This document shows positions 43,118-52,094 of a DNA stretch of 64,000 nt, piece by piece. Made by a program: the position numbers and the translations under genes. How positions within the stretch are numbered: the first letter of the stretch is position 1; each line of letters opens with the position of its first letter. The notes below the pieces were generated by a model. It saw nothing but the letters and a program-made list of their open reading frames with translations. It was not told the origin of the DNA and ran no database searches. This DNA is from Granulicella arctica (GTDB lineage: Bacteria > Acidobacteriota > Terriglobia > Terriglobales > Acidobacteriaceae). Location of the stretch: positions 806,001 to 870,000 of the forward strand of contig NZ_JACCCW010000002.1 of assembly GCF_013410065.1 (NCBI RefSeq). Direction: 5' to 3'.

Positions 43118-44776
43118 GTGAAGATTGCACTGGCCCAGATCAACCCCACGGTAGGGGACTTTAGCGGAAATACAGCGAAGATTCTTGACTATGCACTGCA
43201 AGCAGCCGAGGCTGGCGCAGAGCTTGCGGTCTTCCCCGAGCTTTCGGTGTGCGGCTACCCTCCTGCGGATTTCCTGGAGAAGGCTGCATTTCTGGCGCGT
43301 GCCGATCAAGCCGTCGCGGAGCTGGCGGCGTGGACCGCGACTCCAGGAGCAACGGCGATCCTGTGCGGGACGGTGATGCCTGCGAATTCGGCTGAAGGTA
43401 AGCATGTGCGGAATGTGGCGGTGCTGCTGCGCGGCGGTAAGGTGAGCTTCGTGCAGCAGAAGATGCTGCTGCCCTTCTATGACGTCTTCGATGAGCAACG
43501 GTACTTCGATCCGGCGGCGGAGCAGTCATTGACTTCAGTGGGAGAGCAAGCTCTGGCGATCACGATCTGCGAAGATGCGTGGAACGACAAAGGCTTCTGG
43601 GCGCGGCGCTTTTATCCGCTCGATCCGGTGGAGAAGCTGATGCAGCGGTGGAATTCGAGCTCTCCACGGGTCATCCTGAATATCTCGGCGTCGCCGTACT
43701 GGCAGTGCAAGCGGCAGGTGCGCGAGGAGATGCTGGCGGCGCTGGCGCAACGTCATGGCGCGATCGTGGCGATGGTCAATCAGGTCGGCGGAAACGACAG
43801 TTTGATCTTCGATGGATCGTCGCTGGTGATCGCTCCGGACGGACGTGTGATGGCGCGAGGCGCGTCGTTCGCGGAGGATCTGGTTTACTTCGATACGAAT
43901 GCGGCTTCTGGAGCGGCATCCGTCTTGGGCGATGAGATCGCCGCGACCTGGGACGCGCTGGTGCTGGGAACGCGCGACTACGTGCAGAAGTGTGGCTTCA
44001 GCAAGGCGTTGGTGGGATTGAGCGGCGGCATCGACTCGGCTCTGGTGGCGGCGATTGCCGTAGAGGCATTGGGCGCGGAGAATGTAATGGGCATCGGGAT
44101 GCCGAGCGAATACTCCTCCGATGGCTCGAAGGACGATGCGCACGCGCTGGCGGCGAACCTCGGCATCAGGCTGGAGATGCTGCCGATCCATGATGTGTTT
44201 GAACAGTATCAAACGACGCTCGAGCCGTTGTTTGCCGGAACGCCATTCGGGCTGGCCGAGGAGAATCTACAGTCGCGGATTCGCGGCGGGTTGCTGATGG
44301 CTCTGTCGAACAAGTTCGGCGCGCTTGTCCTGACGACGGGCAACAAGAGCGAGATGTCGACAGGCTACTGCACGCTGTACGGCGACATGGTCGGCGCGCT
44401 GGCGGTGATCGGCGATGTGATGAAGACGCGAGTATACAAGCTGAGCGAGTATGCGAATCGTGAACGCGAGGTGATTCCGCGGGCGACGATTGAGAAGCCG
44501 CCATCGGCCGAGCTGCGCCCGGGACAGATGGATACGGACTCGCTGCCGCCCTACGAGGTCCTGGACCCGATACTCGAGGCGTATGTGGAGCGGTATCTTT
44601 CAGCGGAGCAGATTGCCCGTGAGCGGGGTGTCGAGGTCGGGCTCGTACGTTCGGTGTTGAAGCTGGTCGAGCGGAGTGAGTACAAGCGGCAGCAGGCGGC
44701 TCCCGTGCTGAAGGTGACGCGAAAATCGTTCGGCATGGGCCGACGATTTCCTATTGCGGTGAAGGTTCAGGTCTAA
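43118..44776 (+). CDS. nadE: Glutamine-dependent NAD+ synthase
   Basis: The 552-residue protein has an N-terminal nitrilase-type glutaminase. Its triad is Glu41 in 'FPELSVCGYPP', Lys in 'VQQKMLLPFYDVFDE' and Cys in 'ITICEDAW'. The C-terminal synthetase domain has the ATP-pyrophosphatase loop 'GLSGGIDSALVA'. It amidates nicotinate adenine dinucleotide to NAD+ using glutamine-derived ammonia. Translation starts at GTG 43118 at the family's normal N-terminus ('MKIALAQINPTVGD'). The stop overlaps the next start by one base (TAATG). Confidence 0.95.
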   Translation: MKIALAQINPTVGDFSGNTAKILDYALQAAEAGAELAVFPELSVCGYPPADFLEKAAFLARADQAVAELAAWTATPGATAILCGTVMPANSAEGKHVRNVAVLLRGGKVSFVQQKMLLPFYDVFDEQRYFDPAAEQSLTSVGEQALAITICEDAWNDKGFWARRFYPLDPVEKLMQRWNSSSPRVILNISASPYWQCKRQVREEMLAALAQRHGAIVAMVNQVGGNDSLIFDGSSLVIAPDGRVMARGASFAEDLVYFDTNAASGAASVLGDEIAATWDALVLGTRDYVQKCGFSKALVGLSGGIDSALVAAIAVEALGAENVMGIGMPSEYSSDGSKDDAHALAANLGIRLEMLPIHDVFEQYQTTLEPLFAGTPFGLAEENLQSRIRGGLLMALSNKFGALVLTTGNKSEMSTGYCTLYGDMVGALAVIGDVMKTRVYKLSEYANREREVIPRATIEKPPSAELRPGQMDTDSLPPYEVLDPILEAYVERYLSAEQIARERGVEVGLVRSVLKLVERSEYKRQQAAPVLKVTRKSFGMGRRFPIAVKVQV

Positions 44777-45900
44777 TGAGTGCAGGTGAATACGGATTGG
44801 CTGTACGCGGAAAGCGGCAGCGGAAGGATGGTTTCTTGATAGTGAAGCAGGCAGTTTCGAGCGTGGTTCTGGCGGGATGCATCTTGGGTACGGGAATGAT
44901 GGCGGTCGCGCAGGCGGCGGCTGGAGCGAAACCGGCAGCGGCCCCTGCGGCTCCTCTACAGTTGCAGAAGCTGGACGATCAGAAGGCTCCGGTCGACCCG
45001 TTTCCGGCGGTCAATCCGAAGTACTTTACGGCGACCACCCCAACGGTGGACACGGTCAACAGCTTTCTGCGCGCGTTATGGGGTTATGACTCGAATCGCA
45101 CCTGGAGGGTCGCAGGAATCCAGACGACGGCTGCGCCGGGTGTGAGCAAGGTGACGGTGTTCGTCTCCGAGAAGGCAGCGAACGCCAAGGTCCAATCGAC
45201 GGCGTTCTATGTAATGCCGGACGGTAAGCACGCGATCGCGGATGGCGTGGTGAACTTTGGCGCGACGCCGTTTGCAGAGCTGCGGAAGACATTGCAGGAG
45301 CGGGCAGATGGCCCAACGCGTGGCTCGGCGAGTAAGGACCTGCTGCTGGTGGAGTTCTCCGACCTCCAGTGCCCGCATTGCAAAGAGGCGCAGGGCGTCA
45401 TGGATCAGCTCGTGAAGGACTTCCCGAACGCCCGCGTCGTGTATGAGAACTTCCCGCTGTCGTCGATCCATCCAGAGGCATATAAGGCTGCGGCGTATGG
45501 CGTGTGTGTCGCGAAGAAGAACAGCGATGCGTTCTTCACGTATGCGCAGGCAGTGTTCGACACGCAGGGAGCGCTGACCGCGGAGGACACCGACAAGACG
45601 CTGGCAGCGGCGGTAACCAAAGCAGGCCAGGACCCGGCAGCGGTTGCGACATGCGCGGCGACACAGGCAGCAAAGGATGAGTTGAACAAGCAGATCAAGC
45701 TGGGAGAAGACGCGGGCGTGGACCAGACCCCGCTCCTGGTGGTCAACGGCCACATCCTGCCGATCAATGCGATTCCGTATGAGACGCTGAAGCAGATTGT
45801 GGCGTTCCAGGCGGAGTTGGATGGTGTAGCCTCGGGTGCGGGTCCGGCTGGTAGTGCTTCTGCGCTACAGAAGCGCCCTGCGCCGAGCCTAAGCAAGTAG
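44776..45900 (+). CDS. DsbA/thioredoxin-fold periplasmic protein with CPHC motif
   Basis: The 374-residue protein has a hydrophobic signal segment (about 24-46) and a linker rich in Ala and Pro. An unassigned domain follows (about 75-175), then a thioredoxin-fold domain with 'VEFSDLQCPHCKEA' (active site Cys-Pro-His-Cys) and the cis-Pro loop 'GVDQTPLLVVNG'. It is likely to form or shuffle disulfides in exported proteins. The start at 44776 overlaps the nadE stop, which suggests coupling. GTG 44842 would give a shorter and more conventional signal peptide and cannot be excluded. Confidence 0.85.
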   Translation: MSAGEYGLAVRGKRQRKDGFLIVKQAVSSVVLAGCILGTGMMAVAQAAAGAKPAAAPAAPLQLQKLDDQKAPVDPFPAVNPKYFTATTPTVDTVNSFLRALWGYDSNRTWRVAGIQTTAAPGVSKVTVFVSEKAANAKVQSTAFYVMPDGKHAIADGVVNFGATPFAELRKTLQERADGPTRGSASKDLLLVEFSDLQCPHCKEAQGVMDQLVKDFPNARVVYENFPLSSIHPEAYKAAAYGVCVAKKNSDAFFTYAQAVFDTQGALTAEDTDKTLAAAVTKAGQDPAAVATCAATQAAKDELNKQIKLGEDAGVDQTPLLVVNGHILPINAIPYETLKQIVAFQAELDGVASGAGPAGSASALQKRPAPSLSK

Positions 45901-45919
45901 CTGGTGGCGGATGAAATGA

Positions 45920-45947
45920 AGGGGCGCATCGATGACGATGCGCCCCT
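45920..45947. terminator. Bidirectional terminator between convergent genes
   Basis: AGGGGCGCATCG (45920-45931), 4-nt loop, CGATGCGCCCCT (45936-45947): a perfect 12-bp stem between the DsbA-like gene and the end of the NCS2 permease gene. Confidence 0.85.
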
Positions 45948-45953
45948 CATCCT

Positions 45954-47285
45954 TTAACCGTGGGCGAGGTAGAGGAAGCGGAGCAGAAAGAGGAGAGCGA
46001 GAAGATAGAGCATCCAGTCCTGACGGCGAGCTTTACCGCCGAGAAGCTGGAGAGCAGCGTAGCTGGTGAGCCCGAAGCTGAGGCCGTCGGCGATAGACCA
46101 GGTGAGCGGAATGGTCGCGACCGTGAGGAAGGCGGGGATAGCGATGGACGGGACATCCCATTCGATCGTCCCGAGGCCGGTCATCATCAATCCGCCTACA
46201 AGAATCAGAGCTGGAGAGGTGGCGAAGACAGGAATGGCTCCGACGAGTGGGGCTACAAACAGTGCGGCGAGAAAGAGCAATCCTGTCACGATGGCGGTGA
46301 CGCCGGTGCGGCCTCCAGCGGCTACTCCGGTGGCGGACTCGACGTAGCTGGTGACGCTGCTGGTTCCGGCCAGCGAGCCGACGACGGTAGCAGCGGCATC
46401 AGCAAAGAAAATACGGTTGAGGCGGGGGATGGAGTGGTTTTCGTCGATGAGTCCGGCGCGCTGGGTGACTGCGACGAGCGTGCCGATGTTGTCGAAGAGA
46501 TCGACGAAGAGGAAGACGAAGACGATCTCGAAGCCGCCAATATGGAGTGCTCCGGAGATGTCGAGATGAAGGGCGGTGGCACGGATGGCGGTAAGGGAAA
46601 ACGGAGCCGGAGCCCAGTGAACCTGGTGCACAAGGACGCCGAGAAGCATCGTCCCCAGGACACCGATGAGCATCGAAGCCCGAACGCGCAACACCTGAAG
46701 CGTAGCGATGAGGAGCAAGCCAAAGAGAGCAAGAGCAGTCTGCGGAGCGCGGACGTTACCGAGCGTGACGAGGGTAGCGGCGTTGGGAACGATGATGCCC
46801 GCGTTACGGAATCCGATGAAGGCAATGAAGAGGCCGATGCCTCCACCGACAGCCGCGTGGAGTTGGTGCGGGATGGCAGAGACGAGCCGCTGGCGGATGC
46901 CGCTAAAGGTCAGCAGAAGAAAAATGACGCCCGAGAGGAAGACGGCGCCAAGCGCGGCCTGCCAGGGGATGCCCATTTTTTTGACGACGGTGTAGGTGAA
47001 ATAAGCGTTGAGCCCCATGCCAGGTGCGAGGGCAAGGGGATAGTTGGCGAGCGCTCCCATGAGAATGGAGCCAAAGCCCGCGCAGAGGCAGGTGGCAGCG
47101 GTGACAGCAGCGATCGGCATGCCGGTTTGCGACAGGATGGCGGGGTTCACGAAGATGATGTAGGCCATCGTGATGAAGGTGGTGAGGCCTGCCAGGGTCT
47201 CGGTACGCCAGTTGGTGCGGAGCGCGGCAAAGCGGAAGTATCGTTCGAGACGGGTGCGTAAGGGCAACGGGTCTTTCCTTTTCAC
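45954..47285 (-). CDS. NCS2/AzgA-family purine permease
   Basis: The 443-residue membrane protein has 12-14 helices. It has 'TETLAGLTTFITMAYIIFVNPAIL' at the N-terminus, 'GMGLNAYFTYTVV', 'FVFLFVDLFDNIGTLVAV' and 'GTSSVTSYVESATGVAAGGRTG', all diagnostic of the AzgA (adenine, guanine, hypoxanthine) branch of NCS2. It should import purine bases with protons. GTG 47285 has no ribosome site. TTG 47264, preceded by AAGGAAAG, gives a start seven residues shorter and is a real alternative. It is divergent from the cupin gene. Confidence 0.9.
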   Translation of the reverse strand: MKRKDPLPLRTRLERYFRFAALRTNWRTETLAGLTTFITMAYIIFVNPAILSQTGMPIAAVTAATCLCAGFGSILMGALANYPLALAPGMGLNAYFTYTVVKKMGIPWQAALGAVFLSGVIFLLLTFSGIRQRLVSAIPHQLHAAVGGGIGLFIAFIGFRNAGIIVPNAATLVTLGNVRAPQTALALFGLLLIATLQVLRVRASMLIGVLGTMLLGVLVHQVHWAPAPFSLTAIRATALHLDISGALHIGGFEIVFVFLFVDLFDNIGTLVAVTQRAGLIDENHSIPRLNRIFFADAAATVVGSLAGTSSVTSYVESATGVAAGGRTGVTAIVTGLLFLAALFVAPLVGAIPVFATSPALILVGGLMMTGLGTIEWDVPSIAIPAFLTVATIPLTWSIADGLSFGLTSYAALQLLGGKARRQDWMLYLLALLFLLRFLYLAHG

Positions 47286-47334
47286 GTTAGGTTAACAATG
47301 GACGGTAAGCTACAGCATAGCTGAGAGGAAAGCG

Positions 47335-47841
47335 ATGACCGCAGACGAAGTGAAGAAGTTACTGGGGCTGGTGCCACATCCGCGCGAGGGTGGATGGTTT
47401 GTGCGGACATATGAGGCCACAGAAACGATAGCCGCGTCGGGATTTTCCAATGAGCGATACGCAGGAGCGCGGCGGACGGGAACGGCGATCTATTACCTGC
47501 TGGAGCCGGGAACGTTCAGCGAGATGCATCGGCTGAAGAGCGATGAGGTATTTCATTTCTATCTGGGCGATGCCGTGGAGATGCTGCAACTACTGTCGGA
47601 CGGGAGCGGTCGGGTAGTCGTGATCGGGAACGATCTAGCGTTGGGTGAACGGCCGCAGGTAGTGGTGGAGCGAAGTGTATGGCAGGGGTCGCGATTGCGG
47701 GCCGGTGGAAGCTGGGCGCTGATGGGGTGTACGGTGAGCCCAGGGTTCGAGTTCGAGGACTATGCCGAAGGAAGCCGAGAAAAACTTTGTGCCGAGTGGC
47801 CGGAGTTTGCGGAGATGATCGCGGGACTGACTCGGAGATAG
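47335..47841 (+). CDS. DUF985-family cupin protein
   Basis: The 168-residue protein has a single cupin barrel of the DUF985 (cupin_5) family, seen from 'LGLVPHPREGGWFVRTYEA', 'TAIYYLLEPGTFSEMHRLKSDEVFHFYLGD' and 'GCTVSPGFEFEDY'. It has a short metal-type motif (His in 'EMHRL', Glu and His in 'DEVFHFY'). The enzymatic role is unknown. GAGAGGAAAG lies a few bases before ATG 47335. Confidence 0.87.
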   Translation: MTADEVKKLLGLVPHPREGGWFVRTYEATETIAASGFSNERYAGARRTGTAIYYLLEPGTFSEMHRLKSDEVFHFYLGDAVEMLQLLSDGSGRVVVIGNDLALGERPQVVVERSVWQGSRLRAGGSWALMGCTVSPGFEFEDYAEGSREKLCAEWPEFAEMIAGLTRR

Positions 47842-47918
47842 AGCAGCCGTGTTGCTTGTCTGCAAAATCAACCGAAAGTTGGTTGCGCCCTCTACCCACG
47901 TGCCGATAGGTTTTCGGC

Positions 47919-48983
47919 ATGGCGATTCCCACCGAACCAATTGGCAGTATTCCTCGCCCTCAAGCCTTGCTTGAAGCGATCGTAGCGTTTCAGGCAGGCA
48001 AGGTCGCACAAGACGTGCTCGATCAGGCGTCGAGCGAAGCGCTTCGCGACACGATTACGCGACTCGAAGCAACCGGTTCGCCGGTCCTGACCGATGGCGA
48101 GCAGACGAAGCCCAGCTTCGCGACGTATCCGCTGACCGGCATCGAAAATCTTGCCGCGGACGGCGTCGTCATCCCGTTTGCAGATGGTCACACGCGTCAG
48201 TTGCCTCGATTGACCGGTGGGCCGTTTCGCTATGGGGTACATGCCGACAGCTACCTGAAGGCTGCACGATCCTATACACAGCGTCCAGTAAAGCAGGCTG
48301 TCATCTCCGCATCAGCACTCAGCCTGCTCTATCCGGCGCAGGAGCTGCCGGGGTATTCGCGGGAGGCATTCACCGCTGATCTCCTCAACGAAGCCGAGGC
48401 CGATATTCGGGGCGCACTCGATGCTGGCGCGGCAACGGTGCAGATTGACTTTACCGAGGGGCGTCTCTCGCTAAAGCTCGATCCATCCGGGAACCTGTTG
48501 CGTAGCTTCGTTGCGCTCAACAATCAGGTGCTGGATCGGTTCAATGCGGACGAGCGCCGCAGGATCGGCGTGCATGTCTGCCCGGGCGGCGATCACGACT
48601 CCACGCACAGTGCAGACGTGGACTATGCCGGTCTGCTGCCCGAGTTGTTTCAATTGAACGTTGGGAAATTCTATCTCCAGATGGCCAGCGAGCCGAACAG
48701 GAAGCACGTCTTGCAACGCGTCGGCCAGCTTACGAAGCCGGAGCATCTGGTGTTCATCGGAGTCATCGATCCCATTAACTCAGTCGTTGAGACGGCGGAT
48801 CAGGTCTACGACCGCGTGCTGGAAGCAGCATCTTTCCTGCCTGCCGGACAACTCGGAACTACCGATGACTGTGGCTTTGCACCCTTTGCCGATGACACAT
48901 CCACTGCGCGAGAGACAGCCTTCCAAAAGATTCGTGCGCGTGTTGAAGGCACAGAACGTGCCGCTCAAGAGCTGGGCTACTGA
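47919..48983 (+). CDS. MetE C-terminal-domain-like (cobalamin-independent methionine synthase family) protein
   Basis: The 354-residue protein corresponds only to the catalytic barrel of MetE. 'EPIGSIPRP' opens it, and the zinc ligands appear as His-x-Cys in 'IGVHVCPGGDHDS' and a further Cys in 'TTDDCGFAPF'. 'DFTEGRLSLKL' replaces the usual 'QIDEPAL' region. Such short MetE-like proteins lack the N-terminal folate domain of full-length MetE (about 750 residues) and may use another methyl or thiol substrate. ATG 47919 gives the expected N-terminus. No SAM or cobalamin riboswitch precedes it. Confidence 0.82.
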   Translation: MAIPTEPIGSIPRPQALLEAIVAFQAGKVAQDVLDQASSEALRDTITRLEATGSPVLTDGEQTKPSFATYPLTGIENLAADGVVIPFADGHTRQLPRLTGGPFRYGVHADSYLKAARSYTQRPVKQAVISASALSLLYPAQELPGYSREAFTADLLNEAEADIRGALDAGAATVQIDFTEGRLSLKLDPSGNLLRSFVALNNQVLDRFNADERRRIGVHVCPGGDHDSTHSADVDYAGLLPELFQLNVGKFYLQMASEPNRKHVLQRVGQLTKPEHLVFIGVIDPINSVVETADQVYDRVLEAASFLPAGQLGTTDDCGFAPFADDTSTARETAFQKIRARVEGTERAAQELGY

Positions 48984-49004
48984 GCGGCACGTTCGAGTGA
49001 GAGA

Positions 49005-50576
49005 TTAACCCTTCATCTTGGTGGCAATGCGCGCGATGGCATGGTGAGCGGATAGGATTGCCCCCTCCTGCCAACCGACCAGGTGTGAGAGATAGTCTCC
49101 GGCAAGGTAGGTCTGCCCCTGGGGCTTTTCAAGCTGGGCGTAGGCGGATTCAGTGCCAGCAAGATGATTGTTGGCGAAGCAGCCAAGCGAATAGGGAATC
49201 CGGGTCCAGTCGACGTAGATAGGTTTGGTGAGCTGGCTGGACTTGCCGGGGTGCAGAGTCTCGACGGCGTTGCGAGATGCGGCGAGCTTGGCTTCAGTGG
49301 AGGGAAGCGAGCCAAACGGGGTGGTTTTTCCAGTGAAAGGGTTACGCTCACCGCCGAAACCCGCGACGAGAACGCCGGTCGGCGAGAAGAGCTTGTGGGT
49401 GGGGTACCACACCAGATCGACCGGGCTTTCCTTAAGGAAGGAGATGCCGCCGTAGATATTGTTGTCCTTCTCCCAGAAGCGGGGCGACTCCCATGCGATC
49501 TTATACAGCTCAGCCATGGGTATGCCACTGAAAGCCTTTTTGGTCTCGGCAGAGAAGTTGTTCTTTGTCTTGTCGAGGACAGAGATGGGCATGGTGCAGA
49601 TGCAGAAGTCGGCAGCAAGAGTTTGCGGAGCGCCAGACTTCGTGTAGACGATGGTGACGCCGGTGTCCGAGGTCGTGATCTCAGTGACGGGACAGTCATA
49701 AAGGATCATGTCGGCCGGGAGTGCACGAGCAAAGCCATAGCCGATGCGATCCATGCCGCCAATGGGTTGGAACATGGTGGGCTGCCAGTCGATCTGGTCC
49801 TCGTAGAGCTCTCCCGTGGAGAAGTCGGCGGCGAGCAGCTCAGAGAGCTTGAGTGGCTTATGCAGAACTTCTTTTGCAGGCCCCGCGCCTCGTGGGGTCG
49901 TAAAGCCGGCGCGCGTGGTGCCCGTGTACTTGCCGTTGGCATCGAGATCTCCGAAGTTCTTCAGGAAGTCGGAGAGTCGAGTTAGATCTTCCTTGGAGAG
50001 CTCGTCGTCGAGAGTGTGCTTATGAATGGCTTTGCTGAGGAGCTCGGCGAGATAGCCGTGCGTGTCGTAGACGACCTGCCTCTGCTCGACAGCCTTGCCG
50101 CCATTGAGCGCAGGCGATTGCATAAGAGCGGAGCGCGAGGCGTTGACCTCAACCTCAAGCGGCACGCCGAGCTCATGGCAGTAGTTGAGCAGATGTTTGT
50201 GGATGGAAGGAATACGCGCGGGACCAGCGTTGAGGTAGCCGTCGCCTTCCCAGCTACACTCCTGCACCGTGCCGTCAGTGAACTCCACCTTCGTGCCGTT
50301 GCGAACCGACCAGCTGCGGCCGCCGGGGCGGTTCCGGGCCTCAAGAATCGTACAGTCGAAGCCCGCCTTGCGCAGCTCATACGCGGAGGTAAGACCGGCG
50401 ATACCAGCGCCGAGAATGACAACCTTTTTTCCCTTGCCGAAGTCTGCGGGGAGCTGCGGAAGCGACGATACACCGACAGCAGGCATGAGACCGAGAGCTT
50501 GCATGGTCGAGAAGGCAGCAGCGTATCCGCCCGCCTGGGCGATGCGCTGGATAAAAACACGACGGGTGAGGCTCAT
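49005..50576 (-). CDS. Tat-exported flavin monoamine oxidase-like protein
   Basis: The 523-residue protein has a Tat signal (LTRRVFIQR, 3-11), then the FAD dinucleotide fold 'VVILGAGIAGLTSAYELRKAG' and 'EARNRPGGRSWSVRNG'. The amine-oxidase C-terminal FAD segment 'TYLAGDYLSHLVGWQEGAILS' closes the fold. It should oxidise amines or amino acids in the periplasm with release of peroxide. The start at 50576 was chosen from GGAG 9 nt upstream and the signal peptide; the frame is open to 50714. It is convergent with the MetE-like gene. Confidence 0.88.
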   Translation of the reverse strand: MSLTRRVFIQRIAQAGGYAAAFSTMQALGLMPAVGVSSLPQLPADFGKGKKVVILGAGIAGLTSAYELRKAGFDCTILEARNRPGGRSWSVRNGTKVEFTDGTVQECSWEGDGYLNAGPARIPSIHKHLLNYCHELGVPLEVEVNASRSALMQSPALNGGKAVEQRQVVYDTHGYLAELLSKAIHKHTLDDELSKEDLTRLSDFLKNFGDLDANGKYTGTTRAGFTTPRGAGPAKEVLHKPLKLSELLAADFSTGELYEDQIDWQPTMFQPIGGMDRIGYGFARALPADMILYDCPVTEITTSDTGVTIVYTKSGAPQTLAADFCICTMPISVLDKTKNNFSAETKKAFSGIPMAELYKIAWESPRFWEKDNNIYGGISFLKESPVDLVWYPTHKLFSPTGVLVAGFGGERNPFTGKTTPFGSLPSTEAKLAASRNAVETLHPGKSSQLTKPIYVDWTRIPYSLGCFANNHLAGTESAYAQLEKPQGQTYLAGDYLSHLVGWQEGAILSAHHAIARIATKMKG

Positions 50577-50728
50577 GTTACTGGGCTCCGTGCAGTTAAA
50601 TTTGGGGGTAACTTCACCAGTCTGTAACAGTCGGTGCCACTTTGCAAGCGGAAAGCAGGAAGGGTCGGTATGCGTCGTCGCCATACACCTGCATGATGAA
50701 TCGCCGCCGCTCATGGCATCCTTAAGGT

Positions 50729-51742
50729 ATGACGATGTTGCAGCGGGCGCGCAAGGCCGGGAGCAAGTTCTTGAACCCGGTGGATGTCGTAGTCGGTGGG
50801 TTGCGGATGATGGTCAAGGTCCTTCCGCTCTATCTGTCGAACAAGGAAGAGAGAGTCCCGGCGATACCCCTCGGGCCGTTCACCACAGACGCAACCCTCT
50901 ATCAGACTCCAACCGAGAGTGGTCTTCGTGTGACCTGGATGGGGCATTCGTCGCTGCTGTTGGAGATCGACGACGTGCGCGTGCTGATCGATCCCGTCTG
51001 GGACCAACGCGCCTCCCCCATCCGGTGGATGGGACCGAAGCGTTTTTTCCCCGCTCCCTTGCGTCTGGAGGACCTCCCAAAGATCGACATCGTGCTGATC
51101 TCGCACGATCACTACGATCATCTCGGCAAAAGCACCATCCAACGGCTGGCACGGCTTGGTCCGATCGCGGACGCACGGTGGGTTACTTCGCTCAATGTAG
51201 GCCGGTTGCTCCGCGCGTTTGGTGTCGCCGCGAACCGCCTCACGGAGTTGGACTGGACCGAGAGCGTAACGGTCGCAGGCTGCCAGGTGACGGCGTTGCC
51301 AGCCCGCCACTTCTCCGGACGCAGCCTCTCCAACCGCTTCGAGACGCTCTGGTCGTCCTTCGTCCTAAAAGGAGCAAAACATACCGTGTACTACGGCGCC
51401 GACTCCGGCTGGTGGGACGGATTCGCCGAGATCGGGCGGACATATGGGCCGTTCGACCTGACGATGCTGGAGATTGGCGCCTATAACGATCTCTGGAAGG
51501 ACATTCACCTGGGGCCGGACGGCGCAGTCAAAGTATTTGAGGCTCTGGGCGGACACGGGCTGTTTCTACCGATCCACTGGGGCCTGTTTGACCTCGCCCT
51601 GCACGCCTGGAGACAGCCTATTGAGCGAGTCTTCGAGCTGGCGGATGAGCGCGGAATCCCACTGTGGACGCCCGAGCCGGGAAGACCGACGGAGGTCGTC
51701 CGTGGAACGCCGCTCCGCTCGGAATGGTGGCGAAAACGTTGA
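50729..51742 (+). CDS. NAPE-PLD-like metallo-beta-lactamase-fold hydrolase
   Basis: The 337-residue protein belongs to the NAPE-PLD/UlaG-type branch of the fold. It has 'TWMGHSSLLLEIDDVRVLIDP' at the start of the domain, the zinc motif 'SHDHYDHLG' (His, His, Asp, His), 'ARHFSGRS', 'GADSGWW' and 'LPIHWGLFDL'. Relatives cleave phosphodiesters, including N-acylphosphatidylethanolamine. No signal peptide is seen, so it is probably cytosolic or membrane associated. AAGG precedes ATG 50729. It is divergent from the amine oxidase gene. Confidence 0.88.
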   Translation: MTMLQRARKAGSKFLNPVDVVVGGLRMMVKVLPLYLSNKEERVPAIPLGPFTTDATLYQTPTESGLRVTWMGHSSLLLEIDDVRVLIDPVWDQRASPIRWMGPKRFFPAPLRLEDLPKIDIVLISHDHYDHLGKSTIQRLARLGPIADARWVTSLNVGRLLRAFGVAANRLTELDWTESVTVAGCQVTALPARHFSGRSLSNRFETLWSSFVLKGAKHTVYYGADSGWWDGFAEIGRTYGPFDLTMLEIGAYNDLWKDIHLGPDGAVKVFEALGGHGLFLPIHWGLFDLALHAWRQPIERVFELADERGIPLWTPEPGRPTEVVRGTPLRSEWWRKR

Positions 51743-51835
51743 AGCCAGAGTTATCAGGTTGCTGTTAACGCAGGAGATAAGTCTTGCCAGCCTCCGAAAA
51801 AGAGGGTACAAAGAGGGTGTTGCAGGAGGGCTCCG

Positions 51836-52093
51836 ATGGCTGGCTTAGCACAGATAGCGACGCGCGAGGTGATGGATATCCGGCAGGCGTCGGACTATCT
51901 CGGCATCAGTGGAGACACGCTGTACCGATACGCGTCCGAGGGCTTCATCCCCGCATTCAAGCTGGGCAACCGCTGGCGCTTCCGCAAAAGCCTGCTGGAC
52001 TCCTGGATGGATGAGAAGAGCGGCGTGAAGACTCCGGCAACTCCAATCACCGTGGTGCCCAAGCAAAAAAAACCAGTAGCCCGGGCACGATAG
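51836..52093 (+). CDS. Small HTH DNA-binding protein (MerR/excisionase type)
   Basis: The 85-residue protein has a winged-helix excisionase-family domain (about 9-60, 'VMDIRQASDYLGISGDTLYR' and 'KLGNRWRFRKSLLDSWM') and a basic tail. Such proteins bind DNA, and many are transcription factors that have nothing to do with phages. GGAGGG lies a few bases before ATG 51836. No integrase is nearby, so a regulatory role is more likely than excision. Its target is unknown. Confidence 0.87.
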   Translation: MAGLAQIATREVMDIRQASDYLGISGDTLYRYASEGFIPAFKLGNRWRFRKSLLDSWMDEKSGVKTPATPITVVPKQKKPVARAR

Positions 52094-52094
52094 A

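Noticed and set aside
45960..47261. A 433-residue forward frame, very Glu/Asp/Gly-rich
   Set aside because: It is the antisense shadow of the NCS2 permease gene; GC-rich codons read in reverse give such acidic frames.
51836..52093. Excisionase-type HTH protein as proof of a prophage
   Set aside because: No integrase, phage gene or attachment repeat is nearby; this HTH family is also common among chromosomal regulators.
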